Assembly (NCBI GenBank): GCA_038210595.1
Contig: JBBQWN010000012.1
Coordinates: 15,066 to 79,065 of the forward strand
Direction: 5' to 3'
Length of the DNA stretch: 64,000 bases
DNA from: Glacieibacterium sp038210595
GTDB taxonomy: Bacteria > Pseudomonadota > Alphaproteobacteria > Sphingomonadales > Sphingomonadaceae
In this document: positions 27,177 to 36,611 of the stretch, piece after piece
Numbering within the stretch: the stretch's first letter is position 1
How the letters are laid out: each line of letters begins with the position of its first letter
The notes under the pieces: model-generated
What the model was told of the DNA's origin: nothing
The model's input: the letters and a program-made list of their open reading frames with translations, nothing else
Database searches by the model: none
Program-made: the position numbers and the translations under genes

Positions 27177-27874
27177 GCCGCCGCGCCCGCCGGCGCGTCG
27201 TCCGGTGCCGCCGTGACGGTCGGCGGGGGCAACGCCAGCCCCGGCGCGGCCAGCTGCGCCGCCCGCTCGGCCGCCTCCTCGCGGATCCGCCGCTCGACGC
27301 GTTCGCGGGCATCCTCGACGATCTCGGGGGTCAGCAGGAGGGTCTTGTAGCGGCTGTCGGCCTTGGCCCGGCGGGCGAGCAGGCGGAACATCGCCGCGGC
27401 GTTCTGGGTGCGCGTCGTGCGGGTGACGCCGTTCACCGTTTCGGTTCTGGTAAAGCCGTGCAGGACGGCGTCGAACAGCCGGTCCTCGACCCGGTCGAGC
27501 GCCTCGTTCTTGGCGGCGGCCCAGTTGCCGGAGAAGACGGCGTCGCGGCGCCGCAGCAGCGTTACCGCGCTGACCCCGACACCGGCGGCATCGGCGGCGC
27601 GCTCGACGCTGCCGTGCTGGCCCAGCGCGGCCAGGAAGGCCGCGCGCCGGTCGGCGGTCAGGCGGACGAAGCGCCGTTGCGGCAGCGGCCGCGACAGGTC
27701 GCCCCGGACAGCCAGCACCGCGGCGCGGAAATCGGCGTCGTCGCGCCGCCGGACGCTGACCTGCGCCACCGACACGCCCGCCCGTCGCGCCGCCGCCGTG
27801 ATCAGGCTGGTGGCGCGGAAATGATCGAGGAACGCGGCGCGCACCGCCGCGTCGCGCAAGCTGTTGCCGGCCAT
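27173..27874 (-). CDS. HTH protein upstream of terminase, possible small terminase
   Basis: 233 aa. Two helix-turn-helix-like segments are visible, ITAAARRAGVSVAQVSVRRR near residue 25-45 and SVERAADAAGVGVSAVTLLRRRD near 88-110, followed by a basic helical region that includes TRTQNAAAMFRLLARRAK and an Ala/Pro-rich tail. Position just before the large terminase and the DNA-binding character suggest a small terminase subunit (orfg1-like) of the GTA. The frame is intact, although its partner is not. The 255 nt between it and the divergent esterase gene are partly AT-rich. Confidence 0.65.
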   Translation of the reverse strand: MAGNSLRDAAVRAAFLDHFRATSLITAAARRAGVSVAQVSVRRRDDADFRAAVLAVRGDLSRPLPQRRFVRLTADRRAAFLAALGQHGSVERAADAAGVGVSAVTLLRRRDAVFSGNWAAAKNEALDRVEDRLFDAVLHGFTRTETVNGVTRTTRTQNAAAMFRLLARRAKADSRYKTLLLTPEIVEDARERVERRIREEAAERAAQLAAPGLALPPPTVTAAPDDAPAGAAA

Positions 27875-28098
27875 ATATCCCTCCCGATGCTGTGGCGCAC
27901 GCCGTCGCGCATTGCCGGATGGGCAACGCGGCGAACCGCTGCGGTTGACTGAATGCCCGGCGGCTCGCTGTGGACGCGATTCGTCAGGCTGGGATTTATC
28001 TAGCCGAAAGCGTCACGATAGTCAAGTAGTTTTTGCCTTTTTGGTTCGTTTTCCGTTTGACACGGAACGCCCTTCCGCTTCGGGCGTCGTGGTCTATA

Positions 28099-28109
28099 TT
28101 GCACTGCAG
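28099..28109 (+). promoter_or_regulatory. PhaR-like binding site before the PHB depolymerase gene
   Basis: TTGCACTGCAG matches the CTGCN3GCAG consensus reported for the PhaR repressor of alphaproteobacterial PHB genes at 7 of 8 fixed positions. It lies 20 nt before the start codon and touches a TATATT that could be a -10 box. A TTGACA at 28057-28062 is too far away (32 nt) to be its partner. Confidence 0.4.
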
Positions 28110-28129
28110 CATAACAGGACGCCTTACCG

Positions 28130-29158
28130 ATGACTGTGCCCGAGACCATGACCGAGGCGCTGCGGCTGACCCGCGCCGGGCGGCTGACCGAGGCGGCGGC
28201 GCTGTTGCGCGGCGACGCGCCCGCCGCGGCGGGTCCGTTCGTGCTGACGCCCCAGCCTCGTCCGGACAAGCCGCGCGCCGAGACCCTGCGCTCCGCCAAG
28301 GCGCGGACCGGCGCACCGCGCGGCGCGGGCAGCTTTCGCGCGCACGTCCACAAGGGCGCGCACGGCAGCATCGGCTATAAGCTATATGTGCCGGCGAACG
28401 CGCAGCCGGGTATGCCGCTGCTCGTCATGCTGCACGGCTGCACCCAGTCACCGGACGATTTCGCGCGCGGCACCGCGATGAACGAGGCTGCCGACACGCA
28501 CGGCCTGCTGGTCGCCTGGCCGGGCCAGACCCAGGCCGGCAATGCCCAGAAATGCTGGAACTGGTTTCGCCCCGGCGACCAGGCGGCGGGGGCCGGAGAG
28601 CCGGCGCTGATCGCCGGGCTGACCCGCGAGGTGATCGCGGCGCAACGGGCCGACGGGGCCCGCGTGTTCGTCGCCGGCCTGTCGGCGGGTGGTGCCGCGG
28701 CGGCGATCATGGCGGCCGGTTACCCCGATCTCTATGCCGGCGTCGGCGTGCATTCGGGGCTCGGCTGCGGCACCGCGCACGACCTGCCGAGCGCCTTGCA
28801 GGCGATGAGCCGCGGCGGCACGGTGCGCGGCGGCGCGGCGTTCGTGCCGCTGATCGTCATCCACGGCGACCGCGACACGACGGTGGCGGAGGCCAACGCC
28901 CGGGCCCTGGTCAGTGCCGCGCGCACCGCGCACCCCGGCGCGCTGACCGCGGCTACCGATCACGGGACTTCGGCGGGCGGCCGCGCCTGGACGCGGACCC
29001 GCGACCGCGATGCGGCCGGCCGGGTGCGGATCGAGCACTGGACGGTGGCGGGCGCCGGCCATGCCTGGGCGGGCGGCGCGGCCGACGGCAGCTACACCGA
29101 CCCCGCGGGCCCCGACGCCAGTGCCGCGATGCTCGACTTTTTCCTGAAACTCAAGTGA
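28130..29158 (+). CDS. PHB depolymerase-family esterase
   Basis: 342 aa. About 85 residues of N-terminal extension (MTEALRLTRAGRLTEAAALLRG...) precede the catalytic domain: MLHGCTQSPDDFARGTAMN, the nucleophile elbow VAGLSAGGAAAA, IHGDRDTTV with the acid residue, and AGHAWAGG with the histidine. This is the short-loop type I esterase/PHB depolymerase family. There is no signal peptide, so the protein is probably cytoplasmic and acts on native storage granules; the N-terminal helix resembles those of other intracellular members. A PhaR-like operator upstream supports the link to PHB. Confidence 0.83.
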   Translation: MTVPETMTEALRLTRAGRLTEAAALLRGDAPAAAGPFVLTPQPRPDKPRAETLRSAKARTGAPRGAGSFRAHVHKGAHGSIGYKLYVPANAQPGMPLLVMLHGCTQSPDDFARGTAMNEAADTHGLLVAWPGQTQAGNAQKCWNWFRPGDQAAGAGEPALIAGLTREVIAAQRADGARVFVAGLSAGGAAAAIMAAGYPDLYAGVGVHSGLGCGTAHDLPSALQAMSRGGTVRGGAAFVPLIVIHGDRDTTVAEANARALVSAARTAHPGALTAATDHGTSAGGRAWTRTRDRDAAGRVRIEHWTVAGAGHAWAGGAADGSYTDPAGPDASAAMLDFFLKLK

Positions 29159-29164
29159 TAACAG

Positions 29165-32100
29165 TCACTTGGCGACGATACGCCGGTCGCCCCGAATGAT
29201 CAGCAGGTACATCACCGGCGTCACCACCCGGCTCAGCAGCGTCGAACTGACCAGCCCGCCGATGATCACCCAGGCCAGCGGTCCGTAGAGTCCCGACCCC
29301 GACAGCGCGAGCGGCAGCAGGCCCCCGATGGCCGTCACCGAGGTCAGCAGAACGGGGAGGAACCGTACCTCGCCGGCGCGCTCGATGGCGTCGCGCAGCG
29401 CCATGCCGTCGGCGCGCAGCTGCGTCGTGAAGTCGACCAGCAGGATCGAGTTCTTGATCTCGATGCCGATCAGCGCGACGAACCCGATGACCGCGGTAAA
29501 GCTCAGCGAATTGCCAGTCAGGTACAGCGCGACGATCCCGCCGAAGATGCCGAGCGGGATGACGCCCGCCACCACCGCGACCTCGCGGAAGCGGCCGAAC
29601 TCGACGACCAGCACACCCAGGATGCCGAAGATCGCAAAGGCGATGACCGGCCCCAGCCCGCCGAAGCTCTTGGTCGCCTGCTCGGCCTCGCCACCGACCA
29701 CGAAGCGGTAGCCGGATGGCAGCTTGATCCGGTCGAGCGCCGCGAACACCGCGGCGTTGACCTTGGCGGTCAGGAAGCCCGGCTGGATGTCGGACGAGAT
29801 CGCGACCTGGCGCGACTGATACTCACGCTCGATCCGCGGCGGCGCGCTGTCGAGCCGCGGTGTGGCGATCTGCGCCAGCGGCACCGCACCGCCGTTGGTG
29901 GAAGGGACATAGATCTGCTTCAACACCGAGACCGGCTGGATGTCGCCGAGCGGCAGCCGCACGACGACGTTGTAGCTGTCGCCCTCGGCGTCGCGAAACC
30001 GCCCGGCCGGCTCGCCGACCAGTGCCAGCCGCACCGTGCGCCGGATGACGCCGGGCGCGATGCCCAGCAAGGCCGCCTTGTCGGCATCGACCCCCAGGTC
30101 GAGGCGCGGCCGGTCGACGGCGATCGGGTTGATGATGTCGCGGGTGCCCGGCACGGCCCGCATCGCCGCCTCGACCTTGACCGACAGCGTCTTCAGCACC
30201 GCCAGGTCGGGACCGCGCAGCTTGGCGACAATTGCCGCATCGACCGGCGGGCCGTTCTGGAACAGTTTGACGGTGATCTGCGCGTCGGGATTCGCGTCGA
30301 AGCGCCGCCGCAGCCGCTCGATCATGGCGGGACTCGCGTCCGGATCCCAGCGGTCCATGACCGCGACAATGCCGCCGATACTGGTCCGCTGATCGAGGTC
30401 GCGCTGGTTGTAATAGATTTTCGGATTGGTGCGGCCGACGTTCGACATGATCGTCTTGACCGCCGGCTCGCGCCGCAGTTCGCGTTCGACATAGCGCGCG
30501 GCACGGTCTGTCTGGCCAACCGCGGCGCCTTCGGGCGCGCGGATATCGACGAGGAAATACGGTGTCTCGGCGGCCGGAAACAGGCTGGTGCCGATCAGCG
30601 GCACCAGTGCGAATGAGGCAACACACAGGATCAGCGCCGCGATCAGCGCGCGCCAGGGTCGGGCCAGCGACCAGTGCAGCACCGGCGCATAGAAGCGGTG
30701 GATGCCGCCCTGAATGACCTGCAGCGCGCGGTTGCCATGTTCGGTCTCGGTGCGCGGCAGGATGCGGCTGGCGAGAAACGGCACGATAGTCAGCGACACC
30801 AGCAGCGACCCCGCGACAGTGCCGAACACCGCCACCGGCAGCGAGCGGATGAACTTGCCCGACCCTTCCGGCAGGAACGCCAGCGGCAGGAAGGCGAGCA
30901 GAAGAACGGCGGTGCAGCCGAGCACCGCCACCGCGATCTGGCGGGTGCCGTTGATCGCCGCGGTCTCGCGGTCCTCCCCCTCGCGCAGCCGCCGCGCGAT
31001 GTTCTCGACGACCACGATCGAATCGTCGACCAATAGCCCGAGTGCGATGATGAAGCCGCTGATCGACAGCTGGTTGAGGGTGAAGCCCGAGAACGCCAGC
31101 ACCGCGCAGCCGATCGCGAGGCTTAGCGGGACCGCCACCATGACCACGACGCTGGCGCGCAGGCCGAGCGGCAGCAGCGTCAGCAGCACCAGCGCCAGCG
31201 CGATGCCGAAGTCGCGGGTCAGCGCCGCCAGCTTGGTCGAGATGTCGCGCGACTGGTCGAAACCCGTCTCCAGCCGGACATCGGGCGGCAGCTGGGTCCG
31301 GAACGCCTCCGCCGTCGCCAGCGCCGCGCGCTGCACGTCGAGGACGTTCAGATTGTCCTTCTGGGTCAGCGTCACGAAGATCGCGCGCTTGCCGTTGAAG
31401 CGGGTGATGTAGGGCTGCTCCTCATAGCCCCAGCCGACGGCGGCAACGTCGCGAACCCGGATAACGCGGCCGGCATCGGCGCGGACCGGCTGTGCGGCGA
31501 CTTCGGCGACCGAACGAAAAGCACCGCCGGCCTCGACATTATAGCGTGCGTCGCCGGACTGGACCGCGCCCGGCGGAAGGTCGGCGCCACCGTTTCTGAG
31601 CGCGTCTGTGACTGCCGCCACCGGCAGCCCGAGCTGCGCCAGCCGCCCCGGATCGACCGCAACCCGCAGCTCCGGCACCGGAATGCCCCAAACCTTGGTC
31701 TGGCGGACCCCCCCGACCTGGTTCAGCCGCTCGCGCAGGTCCTTGGCGATTTTCTCCAGCCGCCGGTATGAGGCGGTGTCGCTGATCAGCGCGAACTGCA
31801 GCACCGCGGCTTCCGTGGTGCGGAACTTCTTGAACTCGATGCGGGTCACCGACGATGGCAGCTGCGTGCGGATAGCGTTCACCTCGCGCACAACGTCGTC
31901 GTAGTGCTTGTCGGGATCGCTCTCCCAGCTGAACTCGGCCCCGATGATCGCGGTACTGTCTGTGGAGCTTGACGACACGAACTTGAGATCGTCGAGACCC
32001 TGCAGCACGTCCTCAATCGGCTTGGCGACGGTCTGTTCCATGTCGGTGGGGTCGGCCCCCGGCTGGGTGACGACGACCACGACATTGGGGCCGGTGAAGT

Positions 32101-32215
32101 GCGGATCGACCGAGCGCGGGATGCCGAGAAACGCGCCAACGCCGATCGCGGTCAGCAGGGCGAACATTACCAGCGTGATCTGCCAACGCCGAACGGCGAA
32201 ATCGATGGCGTTCAC
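29165..32215 (-). CDS. RND efflux transporter permease
   Basis: 1016 aa with the 12-helix RND plan: first helix at WQITLVMFALLTAIGVGAFL, first periplasmic domain, helices 2-6 with the proton-relay Asp pair in LGLLVDDSIVVVENIARR, then the second half with GFVALIGIEIKNSILLVDF. The segment TNPKIYYNQRD in the second periplasmic loop is typical of the subgroup that is neither AcrB-like drug nor CusA-like metal pump. It exports small molecules with proton energy. Its ATG overlaps the adaptor stop (ATGA). No outer-membrane channel gene is nearby. Confidence 0.93.
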   Translation of the reverse strand: MNAIDFAVRRWQITLVMFALLTAIGVGAFLGIPRSVDPHFTGPNVVVVVTQPGADPTDMEQTVAKPIEDVLQGLDDLKFVSSSSTDSTAIIGAEFSWESDPDKHYDDVVREVNAIRTQLPSSVTRIEFKKFRTTEAAVLQFALISDTASYRRLEKIAKDLRERLNQVGGVRQTKVWGIPVPELRVAVDPGRLAQLGLPVAAVTDALRNGGADLPPGAVQSGDARYNVEAGGAFRSVAEVAAQPVRADAGRVIRVRDVAAVGWGYEEQPYITRFNGKRAIFVTLTQKDNLNVLDVQRAALATAEAFRTQLPPDVRLETGFDQSRDISTKLAALTRDFGIALALVLLTLLPLGLRASVVVMVAVPLSLAIGCAVLAFSGFTLNQLSISGFIIALGLLVDDSIVVVENIARRLREGEDRETAAINGTRQIAVAVLGCTAVLLLAFLPLAFLPEGSGKFIRSLPVAVFGTVAGSLLVSLTIVPFLASRILPRTETEHGNRALQVIQGGIHRFYAPVLHWSLARPWRALIAALILCVASFALVPLIGTSLFPAAETPYFLVDIRAPEGAAVGQTDRAARYVERELRREPAVKTIMSNVGRTNPKIYYNQRDLDQRTSIGGIVAVMDRWDPDASPAMIERLRRRFDANPDAQITVKLFQNGPPVDAAIVAKLRGPDLAVLKTLSVKVEAAMRAVPGTRDIINPIAVDRPRLDLGVDADKAALLGIAPGVIRRTVRLALVGEPAGRFRDAEGDSYNVVVRLPLGDIQPVSVLKQIYVPSTNGGAVPLAQIATPRLDSAPPRIEREYQSRQVAISSDIQPGFLTAKVNAAVFAALDRIKLPSGYRFVVGGEAEQATKSFGGLGPVIAFAIFGILGVLVVEFGRFREVAVVAGVIPLGIFGGIVALYLTGNSLSFTAVIGFVALIGIEIKNSILLVDFTTQLRADGMALRDAIERAGEVRFLPVLLTSVTAIGGLLPLALSGSGLYGPLAWVIIGGLVSSTLLSRVVTPVMYLLIIRGDRRIVAK

Positions 32216-33243
32216 GGGATGACCGCGACCTGCATGCCGTCGCGCAGCCGGTCGACCCCCGAGCGCGCCACCCGCTCGCCCGCCTGCAGCCCCGAGACGA
32301 TGGTAACGCTGCGGTCGTCGAGCGGCCCGAGCTGGACCAGCCGGGTCGCCACCGTGCCGCTGCCCGGACGATAGACATAGACGAAGCCTTCGTCGGCGCG
32401 GGCGGCGAACACCGCACTGGCCGGGATCGCCACCGGGCCGGCAACCGTCGCTGCACCCGCCAGTTTCGCCGTGCCGATCAAGCCGGAGCGAAGGCCAGGC
32501 AGGCTGGGCAGCCGCAGTTCGACCTGAAAGGTGCCGGTGCGGTCGTCGCCGCGCGCCGCGATCTCGCCGACCGTTGCCTGGATCGGCGCGGGCGACAACG
32601 CCGGCAGCGTGACCGCGGCGCGCTGCCCCAGCCGGATGCCGCCGAGATCGCTGTCGCTGACCGGCAGGCGCAGCACGTACCCGCTGTTCAGTTCGCCGAT
32701 GGTCAGCACCGGCGTCCCCGCAGCGACGATCTGGCCGGGCTCGGCGGCCCGGCGCAGGATGATGCCGGCGGTCGGCGCGACGATGCGACCGAGGCGCTCA
32801 TCGAAACCGGCCTGGGTGACCCGGGCGCGCGCCGCCGCGGCGGCGGCATCCGCGCTTTCCATGCGTGTCCGCGTCACCCAGCCCTTGGCCAGCAGGGACG
32901 CCATGCGCTTGCGGTCGGCATCGGTCCGCACCGCCTCGGCACGCGCCGAAGCCATCGCCGCATCGAGCCCGGTCGGATCGAGCCGGGCCAGCAGTTGCCC
33001 GACGCCGACCCGCTGGCCCTCGAGCACGGTGATCGATTGAATTCGGCCGGCCGTGGAAAACCCCAGCGCGGTTTCGCGCTTGAGGCGGACGGTCCCAGTG
33101 ACAGCGAGCGTCGCGCTCCCACTGGCAGAGCCGGCCGTGGCCAGGGCTACGGCGACGCGCTCGACCGCTGGAGCCGGCGGCGGCGCGTCCTTGCCGCAGC
33201 TGGCCAGGGCCAGTGCCGCCCCTGCAATCGCCCCCGCGCGCAT
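32212..33243 (-). CDS. RND periplasmic adaptor lipoprotein
   Basis: 343 aa. Lipoprotein signal MRAGAIAGAALALASC with the lipidated Cys near residue 16. The adaptor core follows: VTGTVRLKRETALGFSTAGRI, a short hairpin with AEAVRTDADRKRMASLLAKG, the lipoyl half RIVAPTAGIILRR, and the beta-barrel and membrane-proximal domains. It links the permease to an outer-membrane channel. It is the first gene of the operon; a palindromic operator lies 15 nt upstream. Confidence 0.92.
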   Translation of the reverse strand: MRAGAIAGAALALASCGKDAPPPAPAVERVAVALATAGSASGSATLAVTGTVRLKRETALGFSTAGRIQSITVLEGQRVGVGQLLARLDPTGLDAAMASARAEAVRTDADRKRMASLLAKGWVTRTRMESADAAAAAARARVTQAGFDERLGRIVAPTAGIILRRAAEPGQIVAAGTPVLTIGELNSGYVLRLPVSDSDLGGIRLGQRAAVTLPALSPAPIQATVGEIAARGDDRTGTFQVELRLPSLPGLRSGLIGTAKLAGAATVAGPVAIPASAVFAARADEGFVYVYRPGSGTVATRLVQLGPLDDRSVTIVSGLQAGERVARSGVDRLRDGMQVAVIP

Positions 33244-33257
33244 CCGCCCCCCAAGAT

Positions 33258-33272
33258 TTGATTATGACTCAA
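33258..33272. promoter_or_regulatory. Palindromic operator before the RND operon
   Basis: TTGATT-ATG-ACTCAA is an inverted repeat whose half-sites agree at 5 of 6 bases. It sits 15 nt upstream of the adaptor start, where a TetR-family repressor would be expected to bind. Confidence 0.4.
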
Positions 33273-33286
33273 CTTTAGGAGGCGCT

Positions 33287-33322
33287 TTGGCCCAGCGCAA
33301 GCGTGACATCCAAGCGCGGCTA
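33287..33322 (+). pseudogene. Possible 5' remnant of a divergent TetR regulator
   Basis: A TTG preceded by AGGAGG (33277-33282) opens LAQRKRDIQARL, which resembles the first residues of TetR-family repressors. The frame then runs antisense into the end of the TonB receptor gene and no longer looks like a TetR protein. With the operator next to it, this suggests a repressor gene lost except for its beginning. The match is only 12 residues and may be chance. Confidence 0.25.
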
Positions 33323-35716
33323 GAAGCGCAGGTCCGCGCCGGCCCGGACGGCCCGGGGACGGAGCGGCGTGATCTGGTCGCCCGCCGCGGCACCGAAGGG
33401 ATTGCCGAAGGCGAAGCGGTTGCCGCGCGTGTCGAGCAGGTTGGTCAGGTCGACGGTGATGCCGAAGCGTCCGAGCGCGAGGCGCATCCCGAAACTCGTA
33501 TCGACATAGTCGCCCTGCCGCTGGTCGAAGGGGGGTGCGATGCCGAGCCGGGAGCGGCCGACGTAGCGCACCGACGTCATGACATCGAGCCCCGCCGCGG
33601 CCGAAAGGTCGAGGTGATAGGTGGCCGCGAGACGGGCCCCGGCATGCGCGATGTTCGGGAGTTCGCGCTCGCGAGCGGCCGGAAAAGCGGCTGCGGGCCG
33701 GTCTAGCGAGGAACTGTTGACGAACGTCGAGGCGTCGAAAAGCCACGCGGTCGCGGGCCGCCACGTCAGCCGCGCCTCCAGGCCGAAAATCTGCCCGTCG
33801 CCGATGTTGGCGGTGAATGGCAGGCCCGAGGCGTCGATCAGGTCGCTCTGGATCGACGTCCAGCGCGCCCGGGACAGTGAGATGTCGAACGACAGCGGGT
33901 CGCGGACGCCGCCAATGCGGAGCCCAGCCTCGATGGCCCCCAGCCGGTCGGTCTCGAAGCGCTTGGTGGCGGGGGGGACCGTGTCCGAGGCGACCGACAG
34001 GCCGCCGGCGCGCGCGCCCTCCTGATAGCGGACATAGGCGATCAGCCGGGGCCGCGGCGACCATGCCAGCGCCAGCAGCGGCGTCGCGCTGACGTTGCGC
34101 CGCGACGGCTCAAGGTTCTCGGCGAGCGTCACGCCGAGCGGCTCGCCGCTTTCGGACGAATAGGTCAGCCGGCCGCCAACGGTCGCCGTCAGCCGCGGGG
34201 TGAACGGCACCGAAATCTGGCCGAACACGGCGACCTCGTCGGCCTTGTTGCTGACGCCGAGCGCCGGCAGGACGGCAGTGTCGAGCGAGAAATCGCGCCG
34301 CAGCCGGTTGATATTGTGGGTTAGGGCGACACCGCCGACCCAGCTGCGGTCGTGGGCATCGACGCCGGCGATGCGGGTTTCATGGCTCAGCAGGTCGATC
34401 GCCACATCCTCCCGGAAGCGCAGCGGCACGCTCGTCCCGACAAAGCCGGTCGCGTCATAGGTCGACGCCAGCTCGTGGTGCACGAAGCTGGTCGTCGAGA
34501 TCAGGTCGACATGGCCCAGCCGCGCGGCCGCGGTCGCGTAGACCAGGCGGTAGTCATTATCGAACGGCTGAGCGAAGTGGCTGGCGCGCGTCAGCGGCCC
34601 CAGGCCGCGCTGGGCATATTGGCCGTCGCGTACGGCAATGTCCTGCGCGACGCCGCCGACATCGAGCGTAACAGCATCGCCCGGAGTATAACGCAGCGCG
34701 ACGCGGACTCCGGTGGTCGTCGCCCGGTTGACGTCGTCGCGCGCCTGCCCGATGTCGCGGATATAGCCGGGGTCGAGTGCGCGGTAGCCGACGACCCGCA
34801 GCGCCAGCCTATCGGTCCGCAGCGGCAGGTTGATCACCGCTGCGACGTCGCCGCCGACTCCGCCGTGCGCGACCGTCAGGGCACCGGCCTCGACGCTGCC
34901 GCTGACCAGGCTGGTGTCCGGCGCATTCGGGATCAGGCGGACGATGCCGCCCAGCGAACCGGTGCCGTACAGCGTGCCTTGCGGCCCCTCCAGCACCTCG
35001 GCGCGATCGACATCGTACAGGCTGAGGTTCGGATCAGGAGCATTATAGGTCAGCCGCACCTCGCCCAGATACTGGCCGACGGTTGCCTGCGACGGGCCGT
35101 TAAAGCTGCTGTCCGCCGCGCCCCGGATGAACAGCTTGTTGCGGCCCGGACCGAGGTTGGTCGACGCCAGCGTGGCAACGCGGGCGACCAAGCCGTCGGA
35201 GCCGCGCGCCGCCTCCGCCGCCCCGATCGCGCCGAGGTCGGCGACCTGTACCGCGCCGGGGTAGCTGCCGAGGCGCGCGCGCTGCTTGCTCGCGGTGATG
35301 ACGATATCGTTGTCCGATGCCGCCGGGGCTGGCGGCAGGCGCGGGGGGACGGCGCGGCGCCGCGGGATCAGCGCTGGCGGTGGCGACACGCCGACCCGGA
35401 TGGTCGCGTCGTCGCTATAGGCCGCCGTCGCACCCGTACCGGCGAGCAGCCGCGCCAGCGCCGAGCGGATGGTCAGCCGTCCGCTGACGCCGCGGGTCGG
35501 GCGTCCGGCCAGCCCCGGATCGGTGATGCCGACACTGACCCCGGCCTGCCGCCCGAACGCGATCAACGCCGATCCCAGCGGGCCGCCCGGCACGACGAAG
35601 TCATGGCGGGCGGCACCCCCGGCCGCCGCCGGAGCGGCGGTGACCAACAATCCGACGGTCAGCAAGAGCCTAGTTGGCGCCGCGACCACGCGCCTGGAGC
35701 CGCCAGCCGTCGCCAT
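33320..35716 (-). CDS. TonB-dependent receptor with N-terminal STN signalling domain
   Basis: 798 aa from ATG 35716 (GTG 35689 is an alternative). Signal region RLLLTVGLLVTAAPAAAG, then an STN domain (LGSALIAFGRQAGVSVGI to TIRV), a Pro-rich link, a TonB box in DIVITA, a plug domain with NKLFIRGA and VEVLEGPQGTLYGTG-like sequence, and a 22-strand barrel ending in ADLRF. STN-containing receptors both import a ligand and signal through FecR to an ECF sigma factor, and those two genes are directly upstream. The ligand is unknown. The start overlaps fecR by 47 nt. Confidence 0.93.
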   Translation of the reverse strand: MATAGGSRRVVAAPTRLLLTVGLLVTAAPAAAGGAARHDFVVPGGPLGSALIAFGRQAGVSVGITDPGLAGRPTRGVSGRLTIRSALARLLAGTGATAAYSDDATIRVGVSPPPALIPRRRAVPPRLPPAPAASDNDIVITASKQRARLGSYPGAVQVADLGAIGAAEAARGSDGLVARVATLASTNLGPGRNKLFIRGAADSSFNGPSQATVGQYLGEVRLTYNAPDPNLSLYDVDRAEVLEGPQGTLYGTGSLGGIVRLIPNAPDTSLVSGSVEAGALTVAHGGVGGDVAAVINLPLRTDRLALRVVGYRALDPGYIRDIGQARDDVNRATTTGVRVALRYTPGDAVTLDVGGVAQDIAVRDGQYAQRGLGPLTRASHFAQPFDNDYRLVYATAAARLGHVDLISTTSFVHHELASTYDATGFVGTSVPLRFREDVAIDLLSHETRIAGVDAHDRSWVGGVALTHNINRLRRDFSLDTAVLPALGVSNKADEVAVFGQISVPFTPRLTATVGGRLTYSSESGEPLGVTLAENLEPSRRNVSATPLLALAWSPRPRLIAYVRYQEGARAGGLSVASDTVPPATKRFETDRLGAIEAGLRIGGVRDPLSFDISLSRARWTSIQSDLIDASGLPFTANIGDGQIFGLEARLTWRPATAWLFDASTFVNSSSLDRPAAAFPAARERELPNIAHAGARLAATYHLDLSAAAGLDVMTSVRYVGRSRLGIAPPFDQRQGDYVDTSFGMRLALGRFGITVDLTNLLDTRGNRFAFGNPFGAAAGDQITPLRPRAVRAGADLRF

Positions 35717-36611
35717 CGGGCCGCGCGGCGACACCGGCGAGCACGGCAAAGCGGGCAAGGGTCGGGGCCGGCGGGCCCACGATGATCGTTCCACTGAAGC
35801 TCCGCCCGGCGATGTCTGGATCGACACTAACCGGCGTGCCGAGATTTCGCGACAGCGTTACAGCGACGCTACGCAGGGGGGCATCGCTGAAGTCGAGCCG
35901 CCCCTGCCGGGTGGCACCGGCGGCGGCGTGGCTCCGGACCACCGGCCCGCCGGCCGTACGGCTGATGCTGTCGCCCGCCAGGAGCAGCACGTTCTCGGCA
36001 TCGGGATTGTAGCGGACGGACCCTTCGGCAACCGCGACGCGCAGGTTGCCTTCCCCGCGCGTGACGGTAAACACCGTGCCGACGTCGACGATCCGGTCGT
36101 CACCGACCATGACGACGAACGGCACAGCAGCGTCGTGGCGCACCTTGAACACCGCCTCGCCGCGACGGAGTTCCGCCCGGCGTCCAGCCGACCGGTCGAG
36201 AATCAGCTGGCTATTCCCGCCCACGGTAACGGCGCTCCCATCGGCCAGGGTCACCAGCCGTTGCTCGCCCGGTGCGGTGACGACATCGAGCGCCGTCGCG
36301 GCGCGGAACCCCGGCACGGCGACGATCAGCGCGATCGCGGCGGCAGCGGCGATCCCGGCACCGGCCGGCAGCCACCAGCGCCGGCGCGGCTGCGGATCGT
36401 CGTCGTTCGCGGCAGCCAGCATCGGCTGGCGGTCGTCGGCAAACTCGACATCCTGGTCCGCCAGCGCGACGCGGTCATACGCGGTCGCGTTGCCGGGGGC
36501 GGCCTCCAGCCATGCCGTAAATGCTTCCCAGTCCGCGGCGGACCCGTCGCGCAGCCGCAACCGCCAGCCGATGGCCGTGGCTTCAACCTCGTGTTCGCCC
36601 TCAGGCCGCAT
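35670..36611 (-). CDS. FecR-type anti-sigma factor / sigma regulator
   Basis: 313 aa from ATG 36611. N-terminal cytoplasmic part has the DUF4880-like RDGSAADWEAFTAWLEAAPGN motif that contacts sigma. One membrane helix follows (AGIAAAAAIALIVAVPG, about residues 100-117), then a periplasmic FecR domain (APGEQRLVTLADGSAVTVG, RGEAVFKVRHD, GTVFTV). It transmits the receptor's signal across the inner membrane. Its start overlaps the sigma gene by 11 nt. Confidence 0.92.
   Translation of the reverse strand: MRPEGEHEVEATAIGWRLRLRDGSAADWEAFTAWLEAAPGNATAYDRVALADQDVEFADDRQPMLAAANDDDPQPRRRWWLPAGAGIAAAAAIALIVAVPGFRAATALDVVTAPGEQRLVTLADGSAVTVGGNSQLILDRSAGRRAELRRGEAVFKVRHDAAVPFVVMVGDDRIVDVGTVFTVTRGEGNLRVAVAEGSVRYNPDAENVLLLAGDSISRTAGGPVVRSHAAAGATRQGRLDFSDAPLRSVAVTLSRNLGTPVSVDPDIAGRSFSGTIIVGPPAPTLARFAVLAGVAARPDGDGWRLQARGRGAN

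Noticed and set aside
28057..28100. Sigma-70 promoter TTGACA and TATATT before the esterase
   Set aside because: The boxes are 32 nt apart, too far for a working pair.
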